Shown here in pieces: positions 8,926-18,923 of a DNA stretch of 64,000 nucleotides. A model generated the notes under the pieces. It was not told where the DNA came from. It did no database searches and saw only the letters and a list, made by a program, of their open reading frames with translations. The DNA is taken from the NCBI GenBank assembly GCA_023953835.1, contig JAMLJB010000001.1, positions 1,798,001-1,862,000 of the forward strand. The letters run 5' to 3'. This DNA comes from Rhizobiaceae bacterium (lineage in GTDB: Bacteria; Pseudomonadota; Alphaproteobacteria; Rhizobiales; Rhizobiaceae). The translations under genes and the position numbers were made by a program. Position 1 is the stretch's first letter, and every line of letters begins with the position of its first letter.

Positions 8926-9618
8926 GTGAGACCTCCGGCGCAAACCGATCTGATCGTTTTCGATTGCGACGGCGTGCTGGTGGACAGCGAGCCGATCTCG
9001 ACCCTCGTGCTGTCGGAATTGTTCGTGCAATACGACATTCCGATTGACCAGCCGACAATCTACAAGCGCTTTCTCGGGCGCAGCATGGCGGCCATGCGAT
9101 CCGTGCTGTTCGACGAATACGGGATCGCGATGACCGACGAGCATCTGGAGTTCGTCAGGCGCAATATGAGAGAGCGCTTCGCGCGCGAACTGAAGCCGGT
9201 GCCCGGTATCGCGCAGGCGCTTGCGAGCCTGTCGCTGCCGATATGCGTGGCGTCGTCGAGTTCGCCCGAACGCATCCGGCTGAGTCTCGGGGTGACCGGC
9301 CTGCTGGACTTCTTCGAGCCGCATATTTTCAGCGCGAGCATGGTGGAGCACGGGAAGCCCGCGCCCGATCTTTTCCTGCACGCGGCGCGCGAAATGGGTG
9401 CAGCACCTTCGCGATGCATCGTCGTGGAGGATAGCCCGGCGGGCGTGATGGCGGCGCAGGCGGCGGGGATGCGCGTCTTTGCGTTCACGGGCGGCGGCCA
9501 CGCGCTTCCGGCGGGGCTGGAGGCGGGGCTTGCGGCGCTCGAACCGGACCTGATATTCAGCGACATGAGCGAATTGCCCGACCGTCTCGCCGCAGCGGCG
9601 ATCAGGAAGGCGCTGTGA
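8926..9618 (+). CDS. HAD-superfamily phosphatase/phosphoglucomutase-like hydrolase
   Basis: Haloacid-dehalogenase-type enzyme of 230 residues starting at GTG 8926. Motif I FDCDGVLVDSEP (about 9-20, nucleophile Asp), motif II VASSSS (about 105), the KPAPDLF lysine region and motif IV VVEDSPAG are all intact. It has a cap-domain insertion between motifs I and II, typical of subfamily IA sugar phosphatases such as YniC-type and beta-phosphoglucomutases. It lies in the polyol operon and its stop overlaps the start of the kinase, so a sugar or polyol phosphate is the likely substrate. Specific substrate unknown. Confidence 0.85.
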   Translation: MRPPAQTDLIVFDCDGVLVDSEPISTLVLSELFVQYDIPIDQPTIYKRFLGRSMAAMRSVLFDEYGIAMTDEHLEFVRRNMRERFARELKPVPGIAQALASLSLPICVASSSSPERIRLSLGVTGLLDFFEPHIFSASMVEHGKPAPDLFLHAAREMGAAPSRCIVVEDSPAGVMAAQAAGMRVFAFTGGGHALPAGLEAGLAALEPDLIFSDMSELPDRLAAAAIRKAL

Positions 9619-11195
9619 TGCCGCGACATGTCTGTGCGGTCGATGTGGGGACGGGCAGCGCACGCGCGGGTGTGTTCCAGGCGGACGGCAGGCTGCTGGG
9701 GCGCGGCGAGGAGCCGATCCTCATCAATCGGCCGAGCGCGGATTTCGCCGAGCACGATTCGGAAAATATCTGGCAGGCGGTGTGCAAGGCCGTGCGGGCG
9801 GCGGTGGCTTCGGCGGGAGTCGATCCGGCTGCGATCGCCGGGCTGAGCTTCGACGCGACCTGCTCGCTGGTGGTGCGCGATGCCGCCGGCGCGCAGGTGT
9901 CGGTTTCGCCCGGCGGCGAGGACCGCTGGGACACCATCGCGTGGCTGGACCACAGGGCGTTGGCCGAAGCCGACGAATGTTCGGCGACGGGCCACGAGGC
10001 GCTCGATTTCATCGGCAGCACCATGTCTCCCGAAATGCAGACGCCGAAGCTGATGTGGCTGAAGCGCAATCTGTCGCGAAGCTGGGCGCGGGCGGGCCTT
10101 TTCTTCGACCTCGCGGATTTCCTGACATGGCGCGCAAGCGGGTCGACGGCGCGCTCGCAATGCACGCTGACTGCGAAATGGACCTATCTCGCGCACGAGC
10201 CTCAGCCCTGGCGGCAGGACTTCTTCGAGATGCTCGGCATAGGCGACATGCCGGTACGCGGCGACCTTCCGGCGCGGGCGGTGCCGCCGGGAACCGATCT
10301 CGGCCCGCTGACCGCAGAGGCGGCGGCAGCGCTCGGCCTGACCACGGGTTGCCGGGTGGGTGCCGGACTGATCGATGCGTTCGCAGGCGCGCTGGGCGTG
10401 CTCGGCCAATTTGCGCGCAGGCCCGACGAACTGGCGCGGCAGATGGCGCTGATTGCCGGCACGTCGAGCTGCGTCATGACCATGGCCGCGGAGCCGCGAC
10501 GGCTGCGCGGTTTCTGGGGGCCGTATTATGGCACGGTGCTGCCCGAACTCTGGCTCACCGAGGGCGGCCAATCGGCAACCGGGGCGCTGCTGGACCATAT
10601 CATCCGCCTGCACGGCTCGGGCGCGGAGCCGAACGCGGTTATGCATGGGCGGATCGCGCAGCGCATCGGCGAACTGCGCGCCCTGCAGGACGAGCCCGCG
10701 CCGCGCCTCCACGTGCTGCCGGATTTTCACGGCAACCGGTCGCCCTATGCCGATCCGCATGCGCTGGGAGTCATCAGCGGGCTGGCGCTGGATGCCTCCT
10801 TCGACGGGCTGTGCAGGCTCTACTGGCGCACGGCGGTCGCCATCGCGCTCGGCGTCCGGCACATTCTCGATACGCTGAACGCCAACGGACAGGGCATCGA
10901 TACGCTGCACGTGACCGGCGGGCATACGCGCAATCCGCTTTTGATGGAGCTTTATGCGGACGCGACCGGCTGCGCCGTGGTCGAGCCGGAAACGGATGAA
11001 TCGGTGCTGTTGGGCACGGCGATGGTCGCCGCTGCGGCCTGCGGTTGCCATGCCGGTCTCGCCGACGCCGCGGTCAACATGGCAAGGCCGTCGAGGCGGC
11101 GAAGCGCTGCGCCCGGGCGGGCCGAAAGATATGAGCGGGATTACCGTATCTATCTGGAAATGCACCGACAAAGGCAGGCGCTGGACGGGCTCTGA
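9618..11195 (+). CDS. FGGY-family carbohydrate kinase (ribulokinase-like)
   Basis: Sugar kinase of 525 residues. The N-terminal phosphate loop is DVGTGSARAGVF (about residues 9-20), and the C-terminal ATP domain has AGTSSC and GGHTRNPLLMEL. The spacing and TPKLMWLKRN motif suit the D-ribulose/ribitol-type FGGY subgroup rather than glycerol kinase, but xylulose is also possible. Its ATG overlaps the previous stop (TGATG), so translation is probably coupled. In the pathway it would phosphorylate the ketose made by MtlK. It is the last gene of the smo operon; a short GC hairpin (11199-11211) follows the stop. Confidence 0.87.
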   Translation: MPRHVCAVDVGTGSARAGVFQADGRLLGRGEEPILINRPSADFAEHDSENIWQAVCKAVRAAVASAGVDPAAIAGLSFDATCSLVVRDAAGAQVSVSPGGEDRWDTIAWLDHRALAEADECSATGHEALDFIGSTMSPEMQTPKLMWLKRNLSRSWARAGLFFDLADFLTWRASGSTARSQCTLTAKWTYLAHEPQPWRQDFFEMLGIGDMPVRGDLPARAVPPGTDLGPLTAEAAAALGLTTGCRVGAGLIDAFAGALGVLGQFARRPDELARQMALIAGTSSCVMTMAAEPRRLRGFWGPYYGTVLPELWLTEGGQSATGALLDHIIRLHGSGAEPNAVMHGRIAQRIGELRALQDEPAPRLHVLPDFHGNRSPYADPHALGVISGLALDASFDGLCRLYWRTAVAIALGVRHILDTLNANGQGIDTLHVTGGHTRNPLLMELYADATGCAVVEPETDESVLLGTAMVAAAACGCHAGLADAAVNMARPSRRRSAAPGRAERYERDYRIYLEMHRQRQALDGL

Positions 11196-11476
11196 CCGGC
11201 CCGGCGCGGGCGCCTCGCGAGCCACAAGCATCCAAAGTGATGAATTGACGCCAAGGCCATCCGGGCGCTCACTGGCGATCCGTTAACCATAAGTCTTGCC
11301 GGGCTTGAGTCGCGCTTTTTTTGGTACTGCGTCGATAATGAAACTGATTGTCCACAATTTGAATGAAAGATGGCGTGTAAATTACGCCTTAACTTCAACG
11401 ACTTCAGCATATGGCCATTCTTACGCCATGATTTGTTTGGCAAACCGGCACTCCTTTTCCAGCAACAAAACGGATA
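11196..11476. other. Intergenic region between polyol and secretion operons
   Basis: About 280 bases, noticeably more AT-rich than its surroundings. It holds a small GCCCG/CGGGC hairpin just after the kinase stop, a run of seven T at about 11318-11324, and small repeats such as GGCGT..ACGCC near 11374-11390. I see no gene and no convincing -35/-10 pair; the promoter of the secretion operon should lie here. Confidence 0.5.
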
Positions 11477-13354
11477 TTGGCCATTACTACGGCAGATATA
11501 AATATTTATGCGGGAAAGCCCACCTTCTGGCAGCGCTTCCGAGCGGCGGGGGATGGCATGCGGCTGAGTGAGGGACCCCGGGCCTTCCTGGCTGGGCTGG
11601 TGGGTCGCATGCGTTTCGCGGATTTCAATCTCGGTAAACGCAGCGGGCTGTCCGAGGCGCTTGGCGCGTTCAGGCGCGCCTTCATCAGCATCGGCGTCAT
11701 CAGCGGCGTCATCAACGTCCTGACCCTGACCGGGTCATTCTATTTGTTGCAGGTGTATGACCGTGTTGTCCCGGGCCGCAGCATTCCGACGCTGATCGGC
11801 CTCTCGATCATCGCGCTGGTGCTGTTCAGCTTTCAGGGCGTGCTCGAGCTTATCCGCTCGCGCCTGCTGGTGCGCATAGCGTCGGCGATGGATTACGCAT
11901 GCAGCGGGCCGATCTACACGGCGATGGTGCAACTGCCGCTGCGCATCAAGCTGCCCGGCGACGGCAACCAGCCGATGCGCGACCTCGACCAGGTGCGCTC
12001 CTTCATGTCGAGCACCGGGCCCGCCGCCCTGTTCGATCTGCCGTGGATGCCGATCTATGTCGTCATCTGCTTCCTGTTCCATTTCTGGATCGGCACGACC
12101 GCGCTTGTCGGCGCTGCGGTGCTGTTCGGCCTGACGCTTCTGGCGGAAAAGCGCACCAAGGAGCCGATGCGCGTTGCCAGCGGGCTTGCGTCCAACCGGG
12201 CGGCACTTGCCGATTCGGCCAGGCGCAATGCGGAAGTCTTGCAGGCGATGGGCTTCGGCTCGCGCATCCGCGAGCGCTGGTCTGAGGTCAATCTCCAACA
12301 CCTGAGAGCGATGTCGACTGCCAGCGACACGGCGGGAACACTCGCCACGGTGGCGCGCGTCATGCGCACCGTGCTGCAATCGATGATTCTCGCGGTTGGC
12401 GCGCTGCTGGTCATTCGCGGCGAGGCGACGGGCGGCATCATGATCGCCGGTTCGATCCTGATGAGCCGCGCGCTTGCGCCCATCGATCAGTTGATCGGCC
12501 ATTGGCGCGGCTTTATCGGCGCGCGCCAAAGCTGGCAGCGGCTGGAAAAACTCGTGGCGCTGCTGCCGCCGGAAGGTCCGCGCACGGAATTGCCGCCGCC
12601 CAGAAACCTGTTCACGGTGGAATCCCTTGGCCTTGCGGCCCCGGGTGGAAGTTTCTTCATTGTACAGGACGTGAATTTCACGCTGCGCGCGGGCGACGGC
12701 CTTGGCGTGATCGGCCCGAGCGCGTCCGGCAAATCCTCCCTGTTGCGGGGTCTTGCCGGAGTCTGGGCTCCAGTGAGGGGATCGGTGCGCCTCGACGGAG
12801 CGACGCTCGACCAATGGGACCCGGACGAGGTCGGGCGGTATATCGGCTATCTGCCGCAGGACGTGCAGCTCTTCGAGGGGACGATCGCGGAAAACATCGC
12901 GCGTTTCGACCCCGAGGCGACCTCCGAGATGGTGATCGCGGCTGCGTCGAGTGCGGGTGTCCATGAACTGATCGTGCGTTTCAAGGATGGCTACGACACG
13001 CGGGTGGGTGAGCAGGGCGTCGATCTTTCCGCCGGCCAGCGGCAGAGGATAGCGCTGGCGCGGGCGCTTTACCGCGATCCTTTCCTGGTGCTGCTCGACG
13101 AGCCCAATTCCAATCTGGACGCGGAAGGCGAAGCCTCGCTCAACGAAGCGCTGAAGCGGATTCGCAGGCGCGGCGGCATCGTCGTCGTGGTGGCACACCG
13201 GCCGAGCGCGCTCGCCAATCTCGATCTCGTGCTGGTAATGAATGGCGGGCGGATGCATGCGTTCGGACGCAAGAATGAAATCCTTGCCAAGCTTACGCGC
13301 CCGGCCTTGCCGCAGCGCTCGCTGAAGGTGGTGGCTGCACCGGAATCGAAATGA
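11477..13354 (+). CDS. prsD: T1SS permease/ATPase, PrtD/PrsD type
   Basis: ABC exporter with fused membrane and ATPase domains, 625 residues from TTG 11477; ATG 11558 would give 598 residues and has a G-rich stretch ahead of it, so the start is uncertain. The transmembrane domain spans about residues 60-350. Walker A GPSASGKSS (about 413), signature LSAGQRQR (about 515), Walker B VLLDEPNSNLD and VAHRP follow. There is no N-terminal peptidase C39-like domain, which fits the PrtD/AprD/PrsD group. In Rhizobium, PrsDE exports glycanases and Rap adhesins. The adaptor gene overlaps by 4 bases (ATGA). Confidence 0.9.
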   Translation: MAITTADINIYAGKPTFWQRFRAAGDGMRLSEGPRAFLAGLVGRMRFADFNLGKRSGLSEALGAFRRAFISIGVISGVINVLTLTGSFYLLQVYDRVVPGRSIPTLIGLSIIALVLFSFQGVLELIRSRLLVRIASAMDYACSGPIYTAMVQLPLRIKLPGDGNQPMRDLDQVRSFMSSTGPAALFDLPWMPIYVVICFLFHFWIGTTALVGAAVLFGLTLLAEKRTKEPMRVASGLASNRAALADSARRNAEVLQAMGFGSRIRERWSEVNLQHLRAMSTASDTAGTLATVARVMRTVLQSMILAVGALLVIRGEATGGIMIAGSILMSRALAPIDQLIGHWRGFIGARQSWQRLEKLVALLPPEGPRTELPPPRNLFTVESLGLAAPGGSFFIVQDVNFTLRAGDGLGVIGPSASGKSSLLRGLAGVWAPVRGSVRLDGATLDQWDPDEVGRYIGYLPQDVQLFEGTIAENIARFDPEATSEMVIAAASSAGVHELIVRFKDGYDTRVGEQGVDLSAGQRQRIALARALYRDPFLVLLDEPNSNLDAEGEASLNEALKRIRRRGGIVVVVAHRPSALANLDLVLVMNGGRMHAFGRKNEILAKLTRPALPQRSLKVVAAPESK

Positions 13355-14661
13355 AGCTCGACACGAAATCCCCGTTCAGCGCCAGCATCAATCGCTACCT
13401 GTTCGCAGGGCTGGCAACCTGCGCGTTCCTTGTGGGCGTGGTTGGCGCGCTTGCCGCCACCATCAATATTTCAGGTGCGGTGATTGCCCACGGCCTGCTT
13501 GCGGTCAGCTCCAACGTGAAGAAGATCCAGCATCCGACGGGCGGCGTGGTCAGCGAGATTGCCGTCAAGGAAGGCTCCAGGGTTCAGGCGGGCGACATGC
13601 TGGTGAAACTGGACCCTACGGTGACGAAGGCGAACCTCGCTATCGTCGCGAACAGCCTCGATGAATATTGGGCGCGCCTTGCGCGGCTGGAAGCGGAACG
13701 CGACGGGGTCGCGAGCATCAGGACGCCGATTGCTTTTCGTGGCCGCGAGAATGAACCTGAAGTGAAGCGCCTGATGAAGGAAGAAGAGACGGTCTTCGAT
13801 CTTCGGGCCAATGCACGCAGCGGCCTGAAATCGCAGCTTCGCGAGCGGATCACCCAGCTTGGCCAGGAAGTGAACGGGCAGGAAGAACAGCAGGTCGCAA
13901 AGCGCCGCGAGATGGAGCTCATCAACAAGGAGCTGGATGCTGTCCAGAAATTGTGGGACCAGAAACTCGTTTCGGTCCAGCGTGTTGCGTCGCTCCAGCG
14001 CGAGGCCGCTCGGCTCGACGGCGAATATGGCGAACGCACCGCGGCCATCGCGCAGGCAAAGGGTAAGGTGGCGGAGATCGAACTCCAGATCATCCAGATC
14101 GACGAGGACCTTCGCAGCGAGGTTGCGAAGGAAATCAGTGAACTGCAAGCGAAGATCAGCGAAGCCTCGGAGCGCAAGACCGCAGCCGAGGACCAGTTGC
14201 GCCGCATAGAAATTCGCAGCCCCCAGTCGGGTATCGTCCACGAGCTTTCCGTGCACACGATCGGCGGCGTGATCGCGCCCGGCGAAACGATCATGCAGGT
14301 TGTGCCGACCGAGGACGATTTCGCCGTGGAAGCCCGCGTGCTCCCGCAGGACATCGATCAGGTGCATCAGGGTCAGGAAGCGATCATCAGGCTTTCGGCA
14401 TTCAACCAGCAGACCACGCCCCAGTTGAAGGGCAATCTCGACCAGCTTGCGGCGGACCTCACCATCGACAAGCAGACCGGCAGCGCGTTCTATCAGGTGC
14501 GGGTGGCCATTTCGAGGGACGAGCTGGCAAAGCTCGATCACCTGACGCTGACAGCGGGCATGCCGGCCGAGGTCTTTTTCGAAACCGGCGACCGGACCAT
14601 GCTTTCCTACATCGTGAAACCGTTGCGCGACCAGATCGACAGGGCGTTCCGCGAAGATTGA
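13351..14661 (+). CDS. prsE: T1SS periplasmic adaptor, PrtE/PrsE type
   Basis: HlyD-family membrane fusion protein of 436 residues, the typical PrtE/PrsE length. Membrane segment at about 17-43, lipoyl half around KKIQHPTGGVVSEIAVKEGS (64-83), a long charged coiled-coil hairpin (about 105-275) and the second lipoyl half at EIRSPQSGIVHEL. Start ATG 13351 overlaps the PrsD stop, so the two are translationally coupled. Only moderately similar by eye to the adaptor at 656-1828, so this is a second, separate T1SS pair rather than a recent duplicate. Confidence 0.9.
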   Translation: MKLDTKSPFSASINRYLFAGLATCAFLVGVVGALAATINISGAVIAHGLLAVSSNVKKIQHPTGGVVSEIAVKEGSRVQAGDMLVKLDPTVTKANLAIVANSLDEYWARLARLEAERDGVASIRTPIAFRGRENEPEVKRLMKEEETVFDLRANARSGLKSQLRERITQLGQEVNGQEEQQVAKRREMELINKELDAVQKLWDQKLVSVQRVASLQREAARLDGEYGERTAAIAQAKGKVAEIELQIIQIDEDLRSEVAKEISELQAKISEASERKTAAEDQLRRIEIRSPQSGIVHELSVHTIGGVIAPGETIMQVVPTEDDFAVEARVLPQDIDQVHQGQEAIIRLSAFNQQTTPQLKGNLDQLAADLTIDKQTGSAFYQVRVAISRDELAKLDHLTLTAGMPAEVFFETGDRTMLSYIVKPLRDQIDRAFRED

Positions 14662-14741
14662 GTTGCCGCGCCGGCATTTTGTCCACGTGTGCGGGCGCCG
14701 GTTTAAAATTGATGCGACACTGGTCTGGCCGGAGCTGCATC

Positions 14742-16109
14742 ATGGAAGAAACGTCGAACCTCTCTCTCCCCTATATCCTGCCTTCGCAGGCGCAAAAGCA
14801 TGTGACGCACAATGAGGCGCTGCGCCGCCTCGACGCACTCGTGCAACTTGCGGTGCTCTCGCGGGAGCTTGCGGCCTCGCCCGGTGCGCCGGGCGAGGGC
14901 GACCGCTACATCGTGGGCGCTCCGGCGAGCGGAGACTGGGTGGGCCACGAAGGCGAAATAGCGGCCTGGCAGGATGGCGCATGGGAATTCTACCTGCCGC
15001 GCCCCGGCTGGATCGCGACCGTCCTCGACGAGGACGCCGCATGTTTCTGGGACGGGGAAAGCTGGCGAGCGCTTGGTGGCGGGACCGGCTCGGGCGGAGA
15101 GACCGATTTCCAGAACATCGCGTCGCTGGGCGTCGGAACCGAGGCCGATGCGACGAACATATTCGCGGCCAAGCTGAACGATGCGCTGTGGACGGCCAAG
15201 CCGGTCGCCGATGGCGGCACAGGCGACCTGCGCTACAAGATGAACAAGGAAGGCGCGGCGAATGTCCTCTCCCTGCTCATGCAGCGGGCCTATTCGGGCC
15301 GTGCGGAAATCGGCCTCATCGGCTCGGACAATCTGTCGGTCAAGGTCAGCCCCGACGGTGCGAACTGGCTGGAAGCGCTGGAGGTCGACTGCGCCACGGG
15401 TGCGGTCAGCATGCCGAAAACGAACATTCTGACGGATTATTGCGTCAATCTTTATGCGGACAGCGGCAGGTTTGCCGGAACGGGCGTGAATGCCATTGCC
15501 GTGGGATCGTTCTCTTTACCCGCCTATCTCTTCAGGCAAAACAGCACCACCGTGGCGGGGCTGGCGAAATTCCTGCACAACAATACAGACCATGGCGGCA
15601 CTGCCGGCACGCTGAACGCATCGGTGCGGGCACTGGTGGAAATGATCCGCGACGTCGACTATCGGCGCTATGGCGTGGAATTCTGGGTGGCGGAATTCAC
15701 GCATGGCGCCGGAACGGCCAACGTCCTCCCGTACGGTTCCCAAAACTGGTATCTCAGCCTGATGACCGGCCAGACGCTGCGCGCACCGAACATGACGTTC
15801 CATGCCTATTTTCGTGCGATGGACGAGCCGGTGCTGATCCGCTGCAATGCCGGTCAGACCATCATATCAGGTGGTTCCGCAAGCGAGGAGCATCTGATCC
15901 TCCAGCCCGGTGACGGATGGCGCTCCGTAACAGTCAAGGACAGCGTTTCTGTGCGTGCCAGCTATGGCTATATGCCGATGGTGCTGAGCCTGTATTGCAA
16001 GGCGAGCACACATCGCTACCAGATGGCCTGTCCGGCCCTGATGGGCGGGATAACGTCCGTCGACAGCAATGCCGGGGTAATCGCCGCCACAACGAGTTGG
16101 CCGGCCTGA
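14742..16109 (+). CDS. DUF2793 domain protein, possible T1SS-linked surface or phage-tail-like protein
   Basis: Product of 455 residues from ATG 14742 (GGAG at 14731-14734). The first 90 residues match DUF2793: [23 protein letters not shown], the GDRYIVG motif and several W-rich turns (CFWDGESW). DUF2793 is known mainly from alphaproteobacterial prophage or gene-transfer-agent-linked proteins and has no established function. The rest is rich in small residues and beta-strand-like, with no RTX nonapeptides and no signal peptide. It follows prsE by 80 bases and precedes the polysaccharide cluster. Being a PrsDE substrate is a guess from position only. No other phage genes are nearby. Confidence 0.75.
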   Translation: MEETSNLSLPYILPSQAQKHVTHNEALRRLDALVQLAVLSRELAASPGAPGEGDRYIVGAPASGDWVGHEGEIAAWQDGAWEFYLPRPGWIATVLDEDAACFWDGESWRALGGGTGSGGETDFQNIASLGVGTEADATNIFAAKLNDALWTAKPVADGGTGDLRYKMNKEGAANVLSLLMQRAYSGRAEIGLIGSDNLSVKVSPDGANWLEALEVDCATGAVSMPKTNILTDYCVNLYADSGRFAGTGVNAIAVGSFSLPAYLFRQNSTTVAGLAKFLHNNTDHGGTAGTLNASVRALVEMIRDVDYRRYGVEFWVAEFTHGAGTANVLPYGSQNWYLSLMTGQTLRAPNMTFHAYFRAMDEPVLIRCNAGQTIISGGSASEEHLILQPGDGWRSVTVKDSVSVRASYGYMPMVLSLYCKASTHRYQMACPALMGGITSVDSNAGVIAATTSWPA

Positions 16110-16245
16110 CGGCAAAACCGCCCCGCCGTTACATTCGGCTTGGAACGGAAAGCTCTTGCTGCTATCTGCGCGGCACGGAGAATGCGGACTCTTGCCCGAT
16201 GCGCCCGGCAGGCGCATCGGCGATCATTTCAAGGATACACAGATC

Positions 16246-17568
16246 TTGTCAGCCATGAATCAAGTCAAACTGGATTTGGTAAAGCGTTTCCAGGATCGCA
16301 GCGCGACAATCGGTATTGTCGGCCTGGGCTATGTCGGGCTTCCGCTGGTCCTGCGGTTTTGCGAAGTCGGCTACAAGGTGATCGGGTTCGACATCGACGA
16401 CAGCAAGATCGAGCTTCTCTCGCAGGGCAGGAGCTATATCGACCATATCAGCAGTTCAAGCGTCGCGGAGGCGCGGAAGGCGGGCTTCGAGGCGACTGCC
16501 GATTTTTCGCGCGCCGGAGAGGCGGACGCGCTGATCCTGTGCGTGCCGACCCCGCTCAGCAGGCACCGCGAGCCCGACCTCAGCTTCGTGCTCGACACTG
16601 TGGGCTCGCTCCTGCCGCACCTGCGCGAGGGGCAGGTCATGTCGCTCGAAAGCACGACCTATCCCGGCACCACCGATGAGGAACTTCTGCCGCGCATCAC
16701 GCGGCGCGGCTTCAAGGTGGGCGAGAACTATTTCCTCGTCTATTCGCCCGAACGCGAGGACCCCGGCAACGAGCACTTCACCACACGCACCATCCCCAAG
16801 GTGTGTGGCGGCTTTTCCCCCGCCTGCCTCGAAGTCGGACTGGCGCTCTACGGGCAGGTGATCGACAAGGTCGTCCCGGTCAGTTCCACCCGCGCGGCGG
16901 AACTCACCAAGCTTCTGGAAAACATCCAGCGCTCGGTCAATATCGGGCTCGTCAACGAGATGAAGATGATCGCCGACAAGATGGATATCGACATCTTCGA
17001 GGTGATCGATGCGGCAAAGACCAAGCCGTTCGGCTTCACCGCATATTATCCCGGCCCCGGCATTGGCGGCCATTGCATTCCCATCGACCCGTTCTACCTG
17101 ACCTGGAAGGCGCGCGAATACGGCCTCAACACGCATTTCATCGAGCTTGCGGGCGAGGTGAACCGCGACATGCCCAAATGGGTGGTCGAAAAGATCGCGA
17201 CCGCGCTCAACGAGCGGCAGAAGGCGCTCAAGGGCAGCCGCATCCTGGCGCTCGGCATTGCCTACAAGCGCGACGTGGACGACATGCGGGAGTCACCCTC
17301 GGTTGAAGTCATGGAGATCTTGCGCGACAAAGGTGTAAACATCGAATATTGCGATCCCAACGTTCCGGTTTTTCCACGCATGCGTGAACACAAGTTCAAC
17401 TTGAAGTCGGTAGACCTCACGCCTGAAGTTGTCGCAAGCTACGATTGCGTCGTGTTGCTCACGGATCACTCGAAGTTCGATTACGAGATGATACGCAAGA
17501 ACGCTCGGCTCGTCGTCGATACGCGCGGCAAGTTCCGAGAGGCCTTCGATACGCTTGTGAAGGCGTAA
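16246..17568 (+). CDS. wbpA: UDP-N-acetylglucosamine 6-dehydrogenase (WbpA type)
   Basis: Nucleotide-sugar dehydrogenase that oxidises UDP-GlcNAc to UDP-GlcNAcA, the first step toward UDP-ManNAc(3NAc)A. With ATG 16255 it has 437 residues, like WbpA (436); TTG 16246 is offered because AAGGA at 16231-16235 is well spaced for it. Rossmann motif [12 protein letters not shown] (about 20-31), catalytic cysteine in GGHCIPIDP (about 272) and the C-terminal [13 protein letters not shown] motif are intact. Family and specificity fit WbpA better than UDP-Glc dehydrogenase; the four other pathway enzymes in the cluster support this. Confidence 0.88.
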   Translation: MSAMNQVKLDLVKRFQDRSATIGIVGLGYVGLPLVLRFCEVGYKVIGFDIDDSKIELLSQGRSYIDHISSSSVAEARKAGFEATADFSRAGEADALILCVPTPLSRHREPDLSFVLDTVGSLLPHLREGQVMSLESTTYPGTTDEELLPRITRRGFKVGENYFLVYSPEREDPGNEHFTTRTIPKVCGGFSPACLEVGLALYGQVIDKVVPVSSTRAAELTKLLENIQRSVNIGLVNEMKMIADKMDIDIFEVIDAAKTKPFGFTAYYPGPGIGGHCIPIDPFYLTWKAREYGLNTHFIELAGEVNRDMPKWVVEKIATALNERQKALKGSRILALGIAYKRDVDDMRESPSVEVMEILRDKGVNIEYCDPNVPVFPRMREHKFNLKSVDLTPEVVASYDCVVLLTDHSKFDYEMIRKNARLVVDTRGKFREAFDTLVKA

Positions 17569-17611
17569 TCCGTGTGAGGCTCGGCGGGTCTAAAACACAA
17601 GGGGCCGATAT

Positions 17612-18922
17612 GTGCTCCTGAAGTTTGAGAAGGGAACGGCCGGGTGGAATGGTTTCGCCAAATCCGTAGGCGCGCTGATCTCAGCGAATATCGTGGCACA
17701 GCTCGTGATGCTTGCTGCGACGCCGCTCACGACGCGACTTTATACGCCGGCTGACTTTGGCGCCTTCGCTGTTTTCACAGGCCTGTTTTCAGTTGCCTTT
17801 GTCGTGTCCAGCCTGCGCTACGAACTGGCTGTCCCGTTGCCGCGCAGCGAGGGCAATGCCTTTGGTGTCATGTTGCTCGCCTTGCTGATCAATTCCGTCG
17901 TGGCGCTGGCTCTTGTGCCGGTGGTGGCGCTGTGGCGGGAGAGGGCTTCCGAGTTCTTCAACGTGCCGGAACTGGCCCACATATTGTGGATATTGCCGCT
18001 CTCCATCGTTGGGGCGGGCAGCTATCGCGCCTTCAGGATGTGGTCGGTGCGCCGCCGCGATTTCGGCGCCATCGCCCGCACGCGGGTCACGCAGTCGGTC
18101 GCCATGGTGGCGGCGCAGATCATGTGCGGATTTGCAGGGCTCGGCGGGCTTGGCCTCGCCATCGGCCATTCGGTCGGGCAGACCTCCGGCGCATACAGGC
18201 TGGCAGCCGGGACGCGCGAGCATTTCGACGCGATGAAACGCACGCGGCGGGCGCGCATGCTGAGCCTTGCGCGACGCTACAGCCGCTTTCCCAAGTTCGA
18301 TGTAGCTGCCGCCACGCTCGACGCGGTGAGCGTCCAACTGCCGAACCTGCTGCTGGCCCTCCTGTTCACTCCGGCAATCGCCGGATTCTACATGGTGGGC
18401 GAGCGCGTGCTGGGCGTTCCGCTGTCATTGCTCAGCCAGTCGATCGGGCAGGTGCTCTATTCCCACAGCCGGAACGCCGTGGAAGGCGGACAGATTTCCG
18501 TCCTCGCGACGCGGGTGCTGATGTTCCTCGCCGCGCTTCTCGCCCTGCCGACGCTGCTGATGTTCCTTGCCGGGGAGCCGATTTTCGAATTCGTGTTCGG
18601 CGATGCGTGGCGCGAGGCGGGGATGTTCGCGAGCTGGCTCATGGTCGGCCTGTTCGGACAGGTGCTGTTCTCCTCCATCTCGCTGGTGCTGATGGCCACG
18701 AGCGCCCAGAACATCAATTTCATGATTCATGCGGTGATGCTGGTGCTGAAAGGCGCGGCCTTGCTGCTCGGCTATGTGTATGGAAGCGCGCTGACGGCCA
18801 TCGTCGCGCTCTCGCTGGTGAACCTCGTCGGCTACCTCTTCGCCTGTGCGGTGATCATCCGTCATACCCGTGGTCACGACGCGGGAACCTCAGCGCAGCT
18901 TCTGTTGGGTGCCGAGGACTAA
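17612..18922 (+). CDS. Polysaccharide flippase/export membrane protein (Wzx-like)
   Basis: Integral membrane protein of 436 residues with 12 or more hydrophobic segments throughout, of the polysaccharide_synt/MATE-like flippase type. GTG 17612 is the start, with AAGGGG at 17599-17604; the ATG two bases earlier is out of frame and stops at once. It would move undecaprenyl-linked repeat units across the inner membrane. It lies between wbpA and the AsnB gene, whose ATG is one base after this stop. The family assignment comes from topology and context; no single diagnostic motif exists for Wzx. Confidence 0.8.
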   Translation: MLLKFEKGTAGWNGFAKSVGALISANIVAQLVMLAATPLTTRLYTPADFGAFAVFTGLFSVAFVVSSLRYELAVPLPRSEGNAFGVMLLALLINSVVALALVPVVALWRERASEFFNVPELAHILWILPLSIVGAGSYRAFRMWSVRRRDFGAIARTRVTQSVAMVAAQIMCGFAGLGGLGLAIGHSVGQTSGAYRLAAGTREHFDAMKRTRRARMLSLARRYSRFPKFDVAAATLDAVSVQLPNLLLALLFTPAIAGFYMVGERVLGVPLSLLSQSIGQVLYSHSRNAVEGGQISVLATRVLMFLAALLALPTLLMFLAGEPIFEFVFGDAWREAGMFASWLMVGLFGQVLFSSISLVLMATSAQNINFMIHAVMLVLKGAALLLGYVYGSALTAIVALSLVNLVGYLFACAVIIRHTRGHDAGTSAQLLLGAED

Positions 18923-18923
18923 C

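Noticed and set aside
9060..11231. 723-codon open frame on the minus strand
   Set aside because: It lies antisense to the HAD and FGGY genes, its translation is Arg/Ala/Gly-rich without domains, and the plus-strand genes show all expected motifs. High GC produces such shadows.
14742..16109. Prophage remnant
   Set aside because: DUF2793 occurs in phage-related proteins, but no integrase, terminase, capsid or tail gene is nearby and no attachment-site repeats were seen.
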